Of a stretch of DNA of 43,501 nucleotides, positions 12,311-25,100 are shown in pieces. Positions within the stretch are counted from its first letter, which is position 1; each line of letters starts with the position of its first letter. The notes below the pieces were generated by a model that searched no databases, was not told where the DNA came from, and saw only the letters and a program-made list of their open reading frames with translations. The stretch covers positions 1-43,501 of the forward strand of contig JBAMDO010000311.1 of assembly GCA_037074765.1 (NCBI GenBank), in the 5' to 3' direction. This DNA is from Mansonella perstans. Taxonomy: Eukaryota > Nematoda > Chromadorea > Rhabditida > Onchocercidae. The position numbers were made by a program, and so were the translations under genes.

Positions 12311-13174
12311 TTAGATATTTGTAATCATTATCATTTATTTTAATATATTCCTATTTTTTTCTCTATCATCATCATCATCATCATTATCATTATCATATTA
12401 TTACGATAAATTTCTTCCTTATCAATTTTCCTTCAAAATAAAGCTTATTTATCATTAATCATTACTATTATTATTATTATTTTCTTTTTAAATCATTTTC
12501 TCAAAATATTGATTAATATAATTATTAATTGTGAAATCAAATAAAATATTGTTAATTAAAATTTAATTCAATTTTTTTTACCTCTTATTTCTCTTTCATT
12601 CTTTTATTATATCCATTATTGAATGAATACAACAAATTGATAATGGAAGAAATATCAGGTAAATAATAGATAAAGATCAAACAGTTGGATAAATAAGGGT
12701 CAAAAGTGATAATTTCTTTATTCGACTCAAATTTGAACTATGAAAAAGAGAAAAAAGGACGAGGAAAATCCTCTAATTTATTATAGGAATAAAAACAAAT
12801 TAACTATGTAATATTAAAATTAATGATTGAAAATCATGATAGACTAATTATGATATGATAATGATAATGATAATGATAACTGTAGGAAAACAGAAAGACG
12901 AAAGAGGAAAAAATGAAGGAATTTTAGTTGATAATATTATTTTTCTGCTTCTCTATTTTTCCAGAAAAAAAAAAAAAAAATTAAAGGATGGAAAAAATTA
13001 AGGAATAGATAAGGCATTGTTTTTTTTTTTTTTTTTTTTCCTCTCTCTTTCCTTCTCTCTTTTGCTTATTTTTATTATTTCTTATGTTATATTTTTACAT
13101 TTGTCTATTTTTCTTTTCAATTTCATAAAAATTACCTTCTTTTTTTTTTTTTTTCGAAATATTTTTGTGTTCAA

Positions 13175-13232
13175 AGAGAGAGAGAGAGAGAGAGGGAGAG
13201 AGAGGGAGAGAGAGAGGGAGAGAGAAGGGGAG
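13175..13232. repeat. (GA)n microsatellite
   Basis: A nearly pure AG dinucleotide run with GGG interruptions. Similar shorter GA/CT runs occur at about 8477-8494, 25315-25336, 30439-30461, 31991-32010 and 32281-32345. Confidence 0.9.
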
Positions 13233-13408
13233 TTTTAAAAAAATTCAATCTTTTTCCTTCGTCCTTCTTTTTATCTTTTCATCTTTTCTTCTCATTGTTT
13301 TACTTACTTATTCATTCCTCCTTTTCTTTTCTTTTTTTTTTTTTTTTTTATTTTAAAATGAGCCATAGTTTTGCTTTTGCGAAGTGCAATACATATATAT
13401 ACGGAGGT

Positions 13409-13556
13409 GTGTGCATGGGTGTGTATGAGTGTGCATGGGTGTGTATGGGTGTGCATGGGTGTGTATGGGTGTGTATGGGTGTGTATGAGTGTGTATGAGT
13501 GTGTATGGGTGTGTTTGGGTGTGTATGAATGTGTATAGGTGTGTATGGGTGTGTGT
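13409..13556. repeat. 10-bp minisatellite, about 15 copies
   Basis: Tandem copies of a decamer of consensus GTGTATGGGT run in strict 10-bp register. The variants are GTGCATGGGT, GTGTATGAGT, GTGTTTGGGT and GTGTATAGGT. The decay at the right edge becomes GTGTGTCTGTGTCTG. The minus-strand translation gives a false His/Thr/Pro-rich protein. Confidence 0.92.
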
Positions 13557-14460
13557 CTGTGTCTGTACTATTTTTTTGATTCCAAATTAATCTTCTTATT
13601 GACACTAACCCAAACAGCAACAACAACAGGAGGACATCAGCGCCATGCTATATCATCATCAACCACTATCACTAATTTTCATTTTCCTCCTCCTCTCTCT
13701 CCCTCTTCCTTATCCTTCTTATCACTCCTCCTCCTACTTTTCACAATTTATTGAAATTTCTAAAAAAAATCTGCTAAAAATTTTTTAGCTTGTGAAGACT
13801 TTCCTTTTGAAATCAATCTTATTGATATCATGAAAGTATTATTGTCATCATAGGCAACCATTCAATTTTACAATTTCTTAATTAAAAAATAGCAATGAGA
13901 GGATAAATTAGGAAAAAATGAAACGAAATTTCAAAATTATGAAATTGCTTAAAAATGAAAAATTCAAAAATTTCAATTCAATTCTAAATCATCAATAAAA
14001 GATTGCTTATTGTTGTTGTAATGATGATAACAGTTGGAGCATTAGTAATAACGATAGTTGTAGCTATGATAATAATAGTAATAATAGCTATAGTAGTAAT
14101 TATTGATAATGATAATTTTTGTGAATAGTAATAAAAAGAGTATTAGTAAGTTGGTGGTGTAGTGATCTAAATAATATTTGTAATAGTAAAGGAATAAAAA
14201 AATGGATGATGAAAAGAAATGGAAAAAATGGTTGATTGGTTATTTCTTAATTTCTACTAATTATTTATTTTTATTGAATCTTTATTATTAATAATTTAAA
14301 TTCATAAGTATTAAATTTCATGATTTTATAGTTTCATTTAATAATGATAACAATAATAATAATAATATATTAATAATAATAACAGAAATAACAATAATAA
14401 TAAATAATAATTAAAATAATGATAAACAATGGATGATAAACAACAATAATAATAATATCA

Positions 14461-14656
14461 ACAAGAAGTAGGAGTGTAGAAAAAAAAGGGAAGGAGAGGA
14501 AAAAGGAAGAAAAAATGAAGGAGGAGGAGGAGGAGGAGGAAGAAAAAGGAAGAGGAGGAGCGAAAAAGGAAGAAGAGGAGGAAAAGTAAGAGGTAGAGGG
14601 AAAGGAAGAGGAAGAGGGAAAGGTAGAGGAAGAGGGAAAGTTAAGAGGAGGAGGAA
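14461..14656 (+). repeat. polypurine tract (GGA/GAA-rich)
   Basis: About 195 bases almost entirely of A and G on the plus strand. A GGA run lies at about 14519-14540, followed by blocks of GAGGGAAAGG and TAGAGGAAGAGGGAAAG. Mirror-repeat purine tracts of this kind can form triplex DNA; none of its frames looks like a protein. Confidence 0.85.
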
Positions 14657-14835
14657 GGATTTTTGCTATTGTCATTTTATTTTTCCTTAAAACTAGGCGG
14701 ATAAGATTTGGGAGGGTTATATCGGAAGAGATTTCAACTTTGAGTTCCACCCCAATCTATCCAATCTCATTTCATCTTCACTCATTTTGTTCTCTCTCTC
14801 TCTTTCAATTCTATTCTTTTCTTCTTTCCATTAAT

Positions 14836-15116
14836 ATTCCATCCATTCATACAACTATCCATTCATCCACGTATCCATTACGTATCCATTCATGTATCCA
14901 TCACGTATTCATCACGTATCCCATTCACTTATCCATTCACTTATCCATCACGTATCCATTCATGTATCCATCACATATTCATCACGTATCCATTCACTTA
15001 TCCATTCACATATCCATTCATCTATCTATCCAATGAAATGATTCATTATTCATTCAAAGTCATTTATCCCATTCATTCACTCATTCATTCATTCATTCAT
15101 TCAGTTCATTCGTTTT
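14836..15116. repeat. ATCC/ATTC tetranucleotide array
   Basis: The array is built from TCCATTCA, TATCCATTCA and ATCACGTATC blocks and ends in a clean (ATTC)n run at about 15072-15104. It flanks and shares its tetranucleotide with the satellite that follows. Confidence 0.88.
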
Positions 15117-15905
15117 GTTGATCTTCAATCATTATTAGCTTAAGCGAATGTGACAGAAGAATTTTCTAAACGATTTTGACAGAACAGTTTCCTTTAACAT
15201 CTCATTCTTGTCGTCTAAAATGTCTAATCCTTTTATCTAATATAATCATATTGTCGTTGCTGTCATCCTTTCATTCATTCAATCATTCAATCATTTCTTC
15301 ATTCATTTATTCATTCATTCCTTCTATTTATTTATTTATTCACTCAATCATTCATTCACTCATTCATTCATTCACTCATTCATTGCATTCATTCATTCAC
15401 TCAATCATTCTGTCAATCTTTAATGATTGGCTTAGATGAATTTGACAGAAAAGTTTTCTTTAACATTTCACCTTGTTTTATTTAAAATGTCAATTCTTTT
15501 ATCTAATATAATCATATTGTCTTTTGTTGTCATCATTTCATTAATTCAATCATTTATTCATTCAATCATTCATATTTGTTCGTACTATCCATCTTCAATT
15601 ATTGGCTTAAATGAATTTGACAGGCAAGTTTTCTTTAATATCTCACCTTGTCGTTTAAAATGTCAATCCTTTTATATTTATCTTATAATCATATTGTCGT
15701 TACTATCATCCATTCATTTATCCAATCATTCATTCACTCATTTATTCTTTCATTCAATCACTCTTACATTCATTCATTCATTCGTTCTGTTGATCTTCAC
15801 TTATCACTTATCAGCTTAAATAAATTTAACAACAGAAGAATTTCCTTTAACATCTTATCTTGTTATCTAAAATGTCAATCTTTCTATATAATCATATTAT
15901 CTTTA
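15117..15905 (+). repeat. compound satellite, four units, each with an embedded (ATTC)n run
   Basis: Four units start at about 15120, 15412, 15588 and 15791. Each begins with a TCTTCA/TCTTTA stretch followed by (A/G)GCTTA(A/G)(A/G)(T/C)(G/A)AA. An ACAGAA or ACAGGC segment then leads into TTTCCTTTAACATCTCA or a variant, a TAAAATGTCAATCCTTTTAT segment and TAATCATATTGTC. Between units sits an ATTC/AATC tetranucleotide stretch of variable length, which explains the uneven spacing (292, 176, 203 bp). Several copies carry TGACAG, the core site of this protein family. The frames over it are repeat artefacts. Confidence 0.85.
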
Positions 15906-17194
15906 TTGTTACGTAAGAATGCGTACGTTGTGTATATTTAAATTTATGTTTAAATAATGTTTCAATATGCTACGTTATAAAGCCGTATAGGAATCACTAT
16001 TGCATACCATACTTGCATGCATGCGTACTTGTACGTGTATATTTAATTATTCTTAATTATTTGATTTAAAATAATTTTCAAAAATATAAATTTAGAAATT
16101 TCGATTATTATTTTCTATAATTACTTATGTTCTCTTATTCTATTTTATGGTATAAATAAAAGAGAATTTTTATAATTTTAGGATAGTTCAAATTTTCATT
16201 TTGTCAAAATTTGGTTGGATAGGTCATTTCTAAAATTATAATTTAATCATTTTATTTATGATTTTATTCATAGATATTGTTTAAGTGTGAAGAAAAAATT
16301 AGTCTAATTTTTAAAAGATATTAGTGTGCATACAGACACACACACACAGACATAGCCACATGCATGCATACATGAATGCTCATAGTTTTGAAACTACAGT
16401 ATCTACTATAAAAAGAACATCTTGTTATGAGAAGTAGAACAATGCTGATATGATAATTATTGATATTGTTATTAGAAATGAAAGAAGTTAATTTTCATAG
16501 AATTTTTAATTTTAATCATGGACAAAAGTGATATGAGAAAAGTTTTATGACCTTACGACTTTGATGAATGCTTGCGACGATTAGCAAAAAAATTAATTAT
16601 TCGATTAAGCATTTCTGATAATAAATTGTGATTATCATTTTTATGTGAGCAATATAATATTGATCAATTCAGTATTTTTCCTCTTACATAAAAGAATTAA
16701 TTAAAATTTTTGTAGTTTTTTTCTTGACAAGGTAACAACAGTATAACACATCAAATACAATCTGTTAAGAAGGAATGACGTTTGGTGGTAGTATTGGATG
16801 ATTAACAGTAGTTTAAAAGATTAACGATAACAAGTAGTTTAACAGATTGATAAATTGGTAGTAAATAATTTTTACGGATAAAAAAAAAAGAGATAACATT
16901 TAATTATACAATAAGAATTAAAATTATCCAGTATAGCTGCTAATCAGTATTATAATAATCTAAATAGAAAAATACTGTAGGCAATGAATGTCTATTATGG
17001 TTTACAAAATGAAATTGCTTACTGCATTGTTACAAATTGTAATAATGATTATTTGCTATTCAATTGTTAATGCATTATTTTACGATTATCGCTAATTTCT
17101 GTGAGAAGGCGAAAGCAAAGGAAAAAAAAAAACGATGATAAAAAAGCGCTCTCATTCATTATTGTTTGAATGTAACATTATCATTTTCAACAAA

Positions 17195-17620
17195 TGATGA
17201 TGATTATCAATGTGACAGTGTGACAGTTTGTTAGTATCATTCGCAACAACTAGTGATGATGAACGATAATAATCGTTAATATTGCTCGATAACATGGATC
17301 ATCAATAATTTATTGGAATCTATAAGAACGAAATTTAGGAATTTTATCATTTTCAACAGCAAGGTGACAGACGACAAAAAAAAAGGAACGAACATTGTGT
17401 TCTAACGACACGACAAAACTGTAAATCGTCGTTACTGTTACTATTATTACCATTCTGTTCACCTTCACTATTTTATTCTTCATATTATTCGTTACTATTT
17501 ATTATTTCACTATTATTACTACTATTATCATTATCGTCAGTGACAACAATATCATCGGTGATAGCAGCAGCAGTAGTAGCAGTATTGCGCAAACTCCATA
17601 CATATGTCACAACGGGTCCG
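17195..17620. promoter_or_regulatory. possible enhancer-like island with TGACAG sites
   Basis: This intron-1 segment is more complex than its surroundings and carries three plus-strand TGACAG cores (17213-17218, 17221-17226, 17365-17370). The first lies just after TGATTATC, a PBC/Hox-like half-site. TGACAG is the established Meis/Hth/UNC-62 core. A block of unusual composition, GCGCAAACTCC to GGGTCCGTC, lies at about 17586-17622. A regulatory or autoregulatory role is inference only. Confidence 0.3.
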
Positions 17621-20600
17621 TCTTCTATAATTTTTATTTTCAATTTCTGAAAGCATAATTTCAATTTTCTAATTACAAATCATTTTCTTAATTATACAAT
17701 ATCAATTTATCATTTTTCTTGTCATTATAATAGATATGAAAGAAGTTTTTTCAATCATACTTTATGCATAGAAATATCGCAGTAATAATATCAAAATGTG
17801 TTGTGGTAATTTCAGAAATTCTACTGTATATGTAAACATACTATAATTTTAAAGTATGTTGTGTTGAATTTTCACATATATCTTTATATGCATTAATTTT
17901 TTTCATATCTTTTAAATTTCATAAAATCTTTCTTCATTCTTTTTTAATCCTTTTAATTTTACTATATTGAATGAAATTTTTGTTGATAAAATTAAAAAAA
18001 AATGCAATAACAAATCTTTTTTTACAATTACTTTAAATTAATTAATTAAATCAATTAATGGAATGAATATCATTGCTATTTTGTTTATTAATCATTGTTA
18101 TCAATGATTGTATAATTCATCAAATAATTGAATAACTATAAGAAAAAGAAATCGATAATTTAAAATAGTGATTTCATTTCCCAATCTATCAAGTTTTATT
18201 TAATTTCAATCGTTAAATGAAAAAATAGAAGCAATTTTTTATTGGTAATTTTTGCATTCACCCATTTATTATTATGGTGTTCCATTTCCATTCATTTCTA
18301 ATCAATCTTTTGATTACGTATATGGATTAAATTAAAAAAAAAAACTTTGTGCGATTGTTTTATTCTGAAATATTTTGATAAATTTTCATCAAAAATTTCT
18401 GCATTTTCTTTTGTTTAAAGAATTTGCAAAAAGAATTTTCAGTTATTTAATTTACCTTTTCGATGATAAATGTTTTCTCATTTTTCTCTTGCAATTTGTA
18501 CATCTTTGGTTGAAACAATTTTTAGCCTTTCAATACTGTTTCGAAATTACCGTAATACATTGAGCAAATGAATGAAGTAATCAAAAAAAAAAAAAAAAAA
18601 AAAAAAGAAATGAAAATAAACTCGATTCTTGCCTTTTTCCTCTCTTTCTTCGTTTCTTTTTTTCTCATTTCTCTTGCCTTTCCTTTTCTCTTGCTCGCTC
18701 TTTTCTTTTCTAACAATATAGAGAGCAAAAAAAAATTGGAAGTGAGGAAATAAGGAGATTAAAAAAAAACAAAAAATAAAAAGATGAATAAAATAAAATA
18801 ACATCTCCCTTTTGTTTTCCATCTCTTTTTTTCTCTTTTACTATGCTTTCTTCTTTCTCTCTCTCTCTCTCTCTCCCTCTCTCTAGGAATATTTTTTTCA
18901 ATTCTTGTAGTTTTCAGTTTTTGTTTGATTTTTTAAAAAGATAAAGAAAGGAAAGAAACCTTTTTATTTTTTTTTAAGCCATTTATCCAAGTGAACCAAT
19001 CGTGCCAAACACTTAGCGATTTCCTCGATAATTCTCGTGGGGAAGGAGGCGAGCAAAATTTTGCGAGAAAATCATCGAATACTTTTTATTTTTCAAAATG
19101 ACAAACTAAAAATGAACAAAAAAAAAAAATTTGAAAATTTAAAATTTATGCATTTATTTGAAAAATATAAAATATGATGAAAATGTGGATTAGAGAGAAA
19201 TTTTGCTAACTTTATTAATTCAGTTTAGAATTAAGTAATTCAAGTATTTTTTAAATTGAATTAAATTAGATTGAATTAGACTGGATTCAGATGAATTGAT
19301 AAACTTATGAGTCAAAACTGATCAGAAGGTTACGGTGATGATAGAGTGGAATTAATAATGGTTAATATAAGCACTAATTTGAAAGATTTACTTGGAAAAA
19401 TAATTAAAAAAAATTACTTTTGAAATTGTATATGAATGCGTGATAAATTATTGGTAAAGAAATAGTATTTTCTTGTCAAAATTTCAAAAATTATATTTTT
19501 CAAAAAAAAAAGAATGGAACCTTAATAAGTATTAAAATTTTAAAAATACTGTAGTATCGTATGCCTCTCTTTTCACTATTTCATCTTTCGTAATTTTACA
19601 ATTAATCGAAAAGAAAAATGCTTTTGGTATTGGATAAAGTTTATTGCAAATGTTATTAATAAAGAAAATTTATTATCAAATTTGATTATGATTGCAAATG
19701 ACAATATGAATTTATTCCAATTCTTATTCATTGCATTCTCGTTTATTCTTTCTTTCTCTATTTCATTCCAATATTGTATAATTTTCTGCACAGTTTTTCT
19801 ATTCCATTAACTTTGTATTAATATTTATTTATTTATTTTAATTTAATTTCCTTTATAAAATATTATTGCAAACATAAAATTATATTCGAATATTTGTTTT
19901 AATTTCATATTCACAAAATTTTGTGCTTATTTTGACTGACAAAAAAAAAAAAAAAAAAACCGAATGAAGCGGAAAAAAGTGCGCAACTGTCGCATTTGAT
20001 GTTCAACAATGAAATTAATCCTAATTAAATATATTTCATCTTTTGCTGTTGTTGTTTGTTGCAATTAGTTTCGTCATGTTAAATGTGTTATTATCGAACA
20101 TTTCGATCTCAACAACACCCTCTTATCATTCTCATTATCACTCTTATCTATACTTATCTTCTTTTATCCCACCGATGAATTTCTCTGTCCTTTTTATTTT
20201 TTTTCACAAATCGAGTTTAACTTTAAATTTTATTCAAGTCACAATATCCTATTTGGGTTTAAGGCAGTATTTTTATTAAATTATATTTTTCTTGCACAAT
20301 TTCGATTATTTCATTTAAAATTCGAAAAAAATTTAATTTTTATTAATTTGAGCATTTTCAAGCATAATAGCCCTTTTGATTGCATTTAGCGATTCACAAT
20401 TAAACAAATTATTTTAAACTTTTTGACAACAAATAACTTCCATCAGCTGATCGATAACTAAATACTGCCAATCAATAACTTTTCCGCAGTCGATAATAAT
20501 TAATTTGCAGCGCCAAATCGATCACGATTTAGGATTCTCTTTCGTTTTTCCTCATTTTTCATTCTAATATTCAGCTTTTCTTCTTTTTCCTTATCTCTCC

Positions 20601-23600
20601 ATTTGTAAAATTTACTGTCATGAATTTTAATTTATGAACTGAGATTAAGATTCTTCATATTCCTATATTAAATACTCCAGAACTAAAAAAATAATCATTT
20701 TTTGAAAATACACAGAACGGCTGTCACTATTATCATTTTCTGAATAATCAAAAATTTCAGGTCTTATAAATTTTTGAACTTTTGATTAATTTTAAGTCTT
20801 AATGGATTTAAGTCTTTTCATCTGATATCGTAAATCATAATTTGAAGTCGCATTTTCATTTCATTTGCTTGAATATATAATTAATTACCAAACTTTCCAC
20901 ACAGTTTAATTATTTAAATTATGTCTTTTTTCGCAACGAAAGCTCTGAAAAATTTGAAAAATTTTACTTAATTTTAAAGTAGAAAATCAGTAGTTTGCTG
21001 AAGTAAAAAATTTGTTGTCACGTAATTGTCATGTAACAATTATCATGCAATAATTTAAGCGAAATTTTTAGAATTTTGAAATTTTTGATTAGGTAAATAA
21101 TTGCCAAAGAACTATTTACTAAATGTAGATTATTTTTTTTGCCATATAAAATAATTTTAACAATTAAATTTAAACTCGAAATTTCTTTAATTAATTATTC
21201 GTGTAATATTGATTCATGTAACAAAGAACAATTCGATTGTTGTGTAATAATTCTATTTTACATATATATTTTAATTCAAATCATTTTTTTTAAGAAACTT
21301 TTTTAAAAATTAGATATAATGAAAAGTGTTTTTTCATTTATTAATTTTAATTCTTATTTATCACATAAATTGGTTATGTGATAGGGCAAAAAAATGATTG
21401 ATTGAAAAATGATAAGGGAAAGAGATATGGAACATTGTATAGGAAGAAATTTATAGAGTAGACTATGCCAGTGGTTAATTGAGGAGTAATGAACTGTGTG
21501 TGTAAAGTTGATATTTTTGAGAATAGATGAAAGTACAAGAGGATTGGTGAATGACAACGAAATGTTTAGAGAGAAGAGATAATAAATAGAATTATCATTG
21601 ATGATTATGAAACTTTTGATAGTCAATGATAACGATAAATCTTCTATTTGAAAAACTTTTATCAAACAAATTTAAATTTATTGTCATTTAGTAATTGGTA
21701 AAAATTGTTCATTTAATTTATTTTCATTTATTAACGTCGAATTAACAACAACAGCAACACTGATGAACTAATTTTTAATTAACGGACATTGACTTTTTCT
21801 TTTTTTTTTTGCTTTAAACAAATAAATGAAATTTAAATCGAATGATTAGTTTTTTTTTTTAAATTGATTGAAAAATTTTGCGACAGAATTGTTTAATTAT
21901 AAATTGTTCCGTGGTTGATGAAGAAACGAAAAAGTGATGCAATTATCATTTGCACACGAAGTTAGCTGCAAATTAACTGCATTTAAACAGCTGACTTCTT
22001 TTAATTTCGAAAAAGTTTTGAAAATTTCGAAACTTAATTTTTCGAAAAATTTTTTGGAAAGTGGAAAAGATGAGAAAATGAAGATAAGAAAAGCTCAGAG
22101 GAAAAAAGGATGACGAGGAAAAAAAATTTAAAAAATTGGGACCCGAAGTTGAAAGAATTTTTGCATTTTAAAAATTACAAACAAAAATTTTCATCGAAAA
22201 AAGATTGTCGTAAATATTTTTATTTAACATCAAAATAAAATTAAATTGTTTTCATTTTCATTTGCCTTTCTTTTTTCTTTACTTACCACTTCCTAAGATT
22301 TGTTGTAATTTCCAAATAGTTAATATTTTAAAAAATTTTTCTGATTAAATTTCGAATTGATCTTTGCTTTTTTTACAACAATAAGAATTCACTGATTGCA
22401 ATCACTATGTTAAGGCTGATTAGATTTTGAAATATTTTTGCAAAGTGAAATTCTTGGAAAATTCAATGAGAAACATTGATTTTTTTTATTTTTCCTTACA
22501 CAAGCAGTTTTAGTTACTGTCTTTTATTGCTTTTTGAATTATCATTTTTTAAAATTTCAACTGAAATTTCAAGCATTATTATGACATATTAATTGTTCTA
22601 TTCGAAATTTTATCCCATTTATTGACTAATATTTGTGTTATACAAATATATTAAAAAATAATAGAATTTTTTTCGAACTTTTTTACATAGCTTTCTGAAA
22701 ATGCTAAATATTATGAATTTAGGAAGTTGTCATTTCATTAAGCAATTTTAAGATTTTTTTGAAATTTATTTTTCACCATGAAACTGTTGATTTTTTTTTT
22801 GTGGCATCTTGTCCCGTTTGTTTCCTTCTTCCGTTTCTATCTCTCAAACAAAATGATTTAAAACAGAAAGTTTATTTATTGAATTACTAATTATGTATTT
22901 CAGCAATGACATTTTTATGGAAAATTTCAGACGTAACAGTAACGTTAATAACAACACTTTTTATTACCACTAATAGTTCCGTAATAACTGCTATTTGATC
23001 ATATATTCCGGTAATAAATTTCTGGGAAGTAATGACAAATATTTGCAAAGTTCATTGTGTAAGTAATAAATTCTACAATTATACAATATTTTAAAGCCTT
23101 GCACTGATGACATATTTTTTGAAATGATTTGCAATAAATCTGTGCACTTGTTACCGTATCATCAACAATCATATAAATGTACATAAATGAATGAATTAAT
23201 TGACAGAGAAGTAAATTAAAAAAATAAAAGAATTGATTAATTAAAATTATGTAGAAGTTGTCATTATACTGTCTTTTCTTTCACAAAAAATGAAAAAGCA
23301 AAAAATTTCATAAAACTTTTTGAAACTTGCAAATCATTTATCAATTATGCAATTAATTAAGTAATTGGACAAGTGCATCTTGGAGCACTGAAAAGTTTTT
23401 CTTTCGCTTTTGAACTTTTAAAATTTTTCAGGAATTAAATATTTTTTCAATTATTCTTTGGGAAATTTCTACCATTTTTTAAATTGCTTTAAAAATTTCC
23501 AGGAATTTCAAAGTGAATGAATAATTGAAGTATTGCTAAAATTTTTTCATTTCGAGAACTAAAGAATGGGCAGAAAGAAATTTAAAATATTTTAACTACA

Positions 23601-23805
23601 GCCATAAAACACTTTATGGTTTTGAAAATTTTGAAATCTAAAGATTTTTAATTATTTAATTGTTAATAAGCGATGAATTCAATTAGTCAAAGAATTAAGG
23701 AATTTTTATAATTGTCCAAAATTTTTCTGTTTTTTTTTTTTTTGTTTTTGTTTTAAATGAAAAAGTTTAATTGCGAATAAATATTTCGAGTGGTTTTAAT
23801 TACAG

Positions 23806-23996
23806 TATGGAGATGGGTATGGGCCACCGCCCACGGCATCAGATGTTTATACCGGAACGGGTGCAGATCCCGCTGCAGCAGCTTCATTGGGTTATTTTGG
23901 TATGGGAGCATATCCTCCGGTTGCTACCGCACCACCAACAATGCTTGCTGATCCGCTCAATGAACGAATGAAACGGGATAAGGAAGCGATCTATAA
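23806..23996 (+). CDS. unc-62: unc-62 exon 2: start of Meis N-terminal domain
   Basis: The acceptor ttacag precedes TAT GGA GAT. The exon encodes residues 171-233: a Tyr/Gly/Pro/Ala-rich lead (YGDGYGPPPTASDV...), then LADPLNERMKRDKEAIY. The last part is the invariant opening of the MEIS-A half of the Meis/PKNOX N-terminal domain, which contacts PBC partners and helps nuclear entry. It ends two bases into a codon at donor gtaaaat (23997); with the T of exon 3 the split codon is Asn (EAIY-N-HPLF). Codons here are notably more G+C-rich than the introns. Confidence 0.95.
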
Positions 23997-24937
23997 GTAA
24001 AATTTGATTTGTTGCAAATTTCACTCACTTTTTTTTCTTGCAGATTTAATTCTAAAGAATTATATGATAGTATGTAAAAATTTAAAAAGAAAAAATTCTT
24101 TGTTAATTTTAAATAAAACTAAAAAGAGAAAAAAGTGATTGATTGACAAGGAAATGATACTATTAAGTGATAAAGATAATTTACGAGGTCTATTAAAAGG
24201 GACACTTTTTTTTCTTGAAATTTTTGCCCCATTGAATATCATATGATTTAATTTCATTTAATGGAAGTAGAAGAAAGAAAGAATACTGAAAACTGGTAAA
24301 CATGTATGATAAGGATGGAGGAAGAAAGTATGTAAAAGGAAGAATGGGGAAGAAATACAGTATCTTTTTTTTTGTGGATATTTCAGCAATGTTGAAAGTG
24401 TCGTACCATCTGTTTGTAAGCATCAGATTGATAAAACATTTGTCAAAAATACTTTTATCTCTGTATTTATTGATGAGAGAGAGAAAAAAATTAGATTGTC
24501 TTACATCCGGAATTTTTCGGATTGATGATAGGATAAACGAAGATACTGGTAGAATTTGACAGGATAGAAAAAAAGCAACATAACTATGCATATATGTGAT
24601 CAAAATTTTAAATTTATCCTTAAAATTTTCCCTGAAAAGTTAAAAAAAAAAATGACAAATTACAGATAAATTGCGCAGTTTTCAAAAACTTCGATTCGGC
24701 ATTTTTATCGAAAGAAAATTAATTAATTAAATCTTTTTACTAATTCGTTAGCATACATTAAATACTACAGCTTATTGCGAAAGATTTTAAAATTGAATAT
24801 CAAATGATTTAAATTTGAATCTTTTAGAGTAAAAAACTTCAATTTGAACTTTCTTCTCACTGTTATTTTTATTTTAAAATATGCTGAAAGAAAAATTACT
24901 ATCGTTATTATTGTTTTTTACAAAATATATTTTGCAG
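23997..24937 (+). other. intron 2 with long open frames on both strands
   Basis: The 941-bp intron ends in tttgcag. It is unusual in staying open for 136 codons on the minus strand (24603 to 24193, starting MITYMHSYVAFFLSCQ) and 85 codons on the plus strand (24302-24559, starting MYDKDGGRKYVKGRMG). Neither resembles a family I recognise. Confidence 0.7.
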
Positions 24938-25100
24938 TCATCCGTTATTTCCGTTATTATCGTGCCTTTTCGAGAAATGTGAATTAGCAACGTGTACACC
25001 ACGTGAACAGAATAGTAGTACGGCAACGTCAACATCCTTAACAAATGACGTTTGCTCATCAGCTTCCCTTAAAGATGACCTTGCCGATTTTGCCAAAATG
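24938..25100 (+). CDS. unc-62: unc-62 exon 3: MEIS-A core
   Basis: Acceptor tttgcag; residues 234 (split) to 288. It encodes [20 protein letters not shown] followed by PRE, the hallmark MEIS-A helix, then a Ser/Thr-rich linker and [18 protein letters not shown], matching the family's conserved block that leads into MEIS-B. The exon leaves phase 0 at donor gttagt. All key family residues of the [13 protein letters not shown] block are intact. Confidence 0.96.

Larger units (their letters stand above)
4794..23805 (+). other. intron 1, about 19 kb
   Basis: The longest intron, between donor gtatgt and acceptor ttacag. It is dominated by A+T-rich simple sequence, homopolymers (for example 25 A from 11471, about 26 A near 18581) and microsatellites. 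The more complex islands are at about 10705-11060, 11500-11820, 17195-17620, 19000-19080 and 20440-20540. An alternative first exon could hide here; none could be identified with confidence. Reading frames within it are mostly translations of repeats. Confidence 0.7.

Noticed and set aside
13348..13626. His/Thr/Pro-rich minus-strand protein
   Set aside because: Produced entirely by the 10-bp minisatellite.
14370..14750. 126-codon Ser/Pro/Phe-rich minus frame
   Set aside because: Reverse reading of the polypurine tract.
14836..15905. Regularly spaced repeats considered as a CRISPR array
   Set aside because: They are eukaryotic tetranucleotide and satellite repeats without unique spacers of constant length.
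14740..15941. Several Ser/Ile/His-rich plus-strand frames
   Set aside because: They follow the ATTC/ATCC tetranucleotide arrays and satellite units, and frames overlap without a consistent gene structure.
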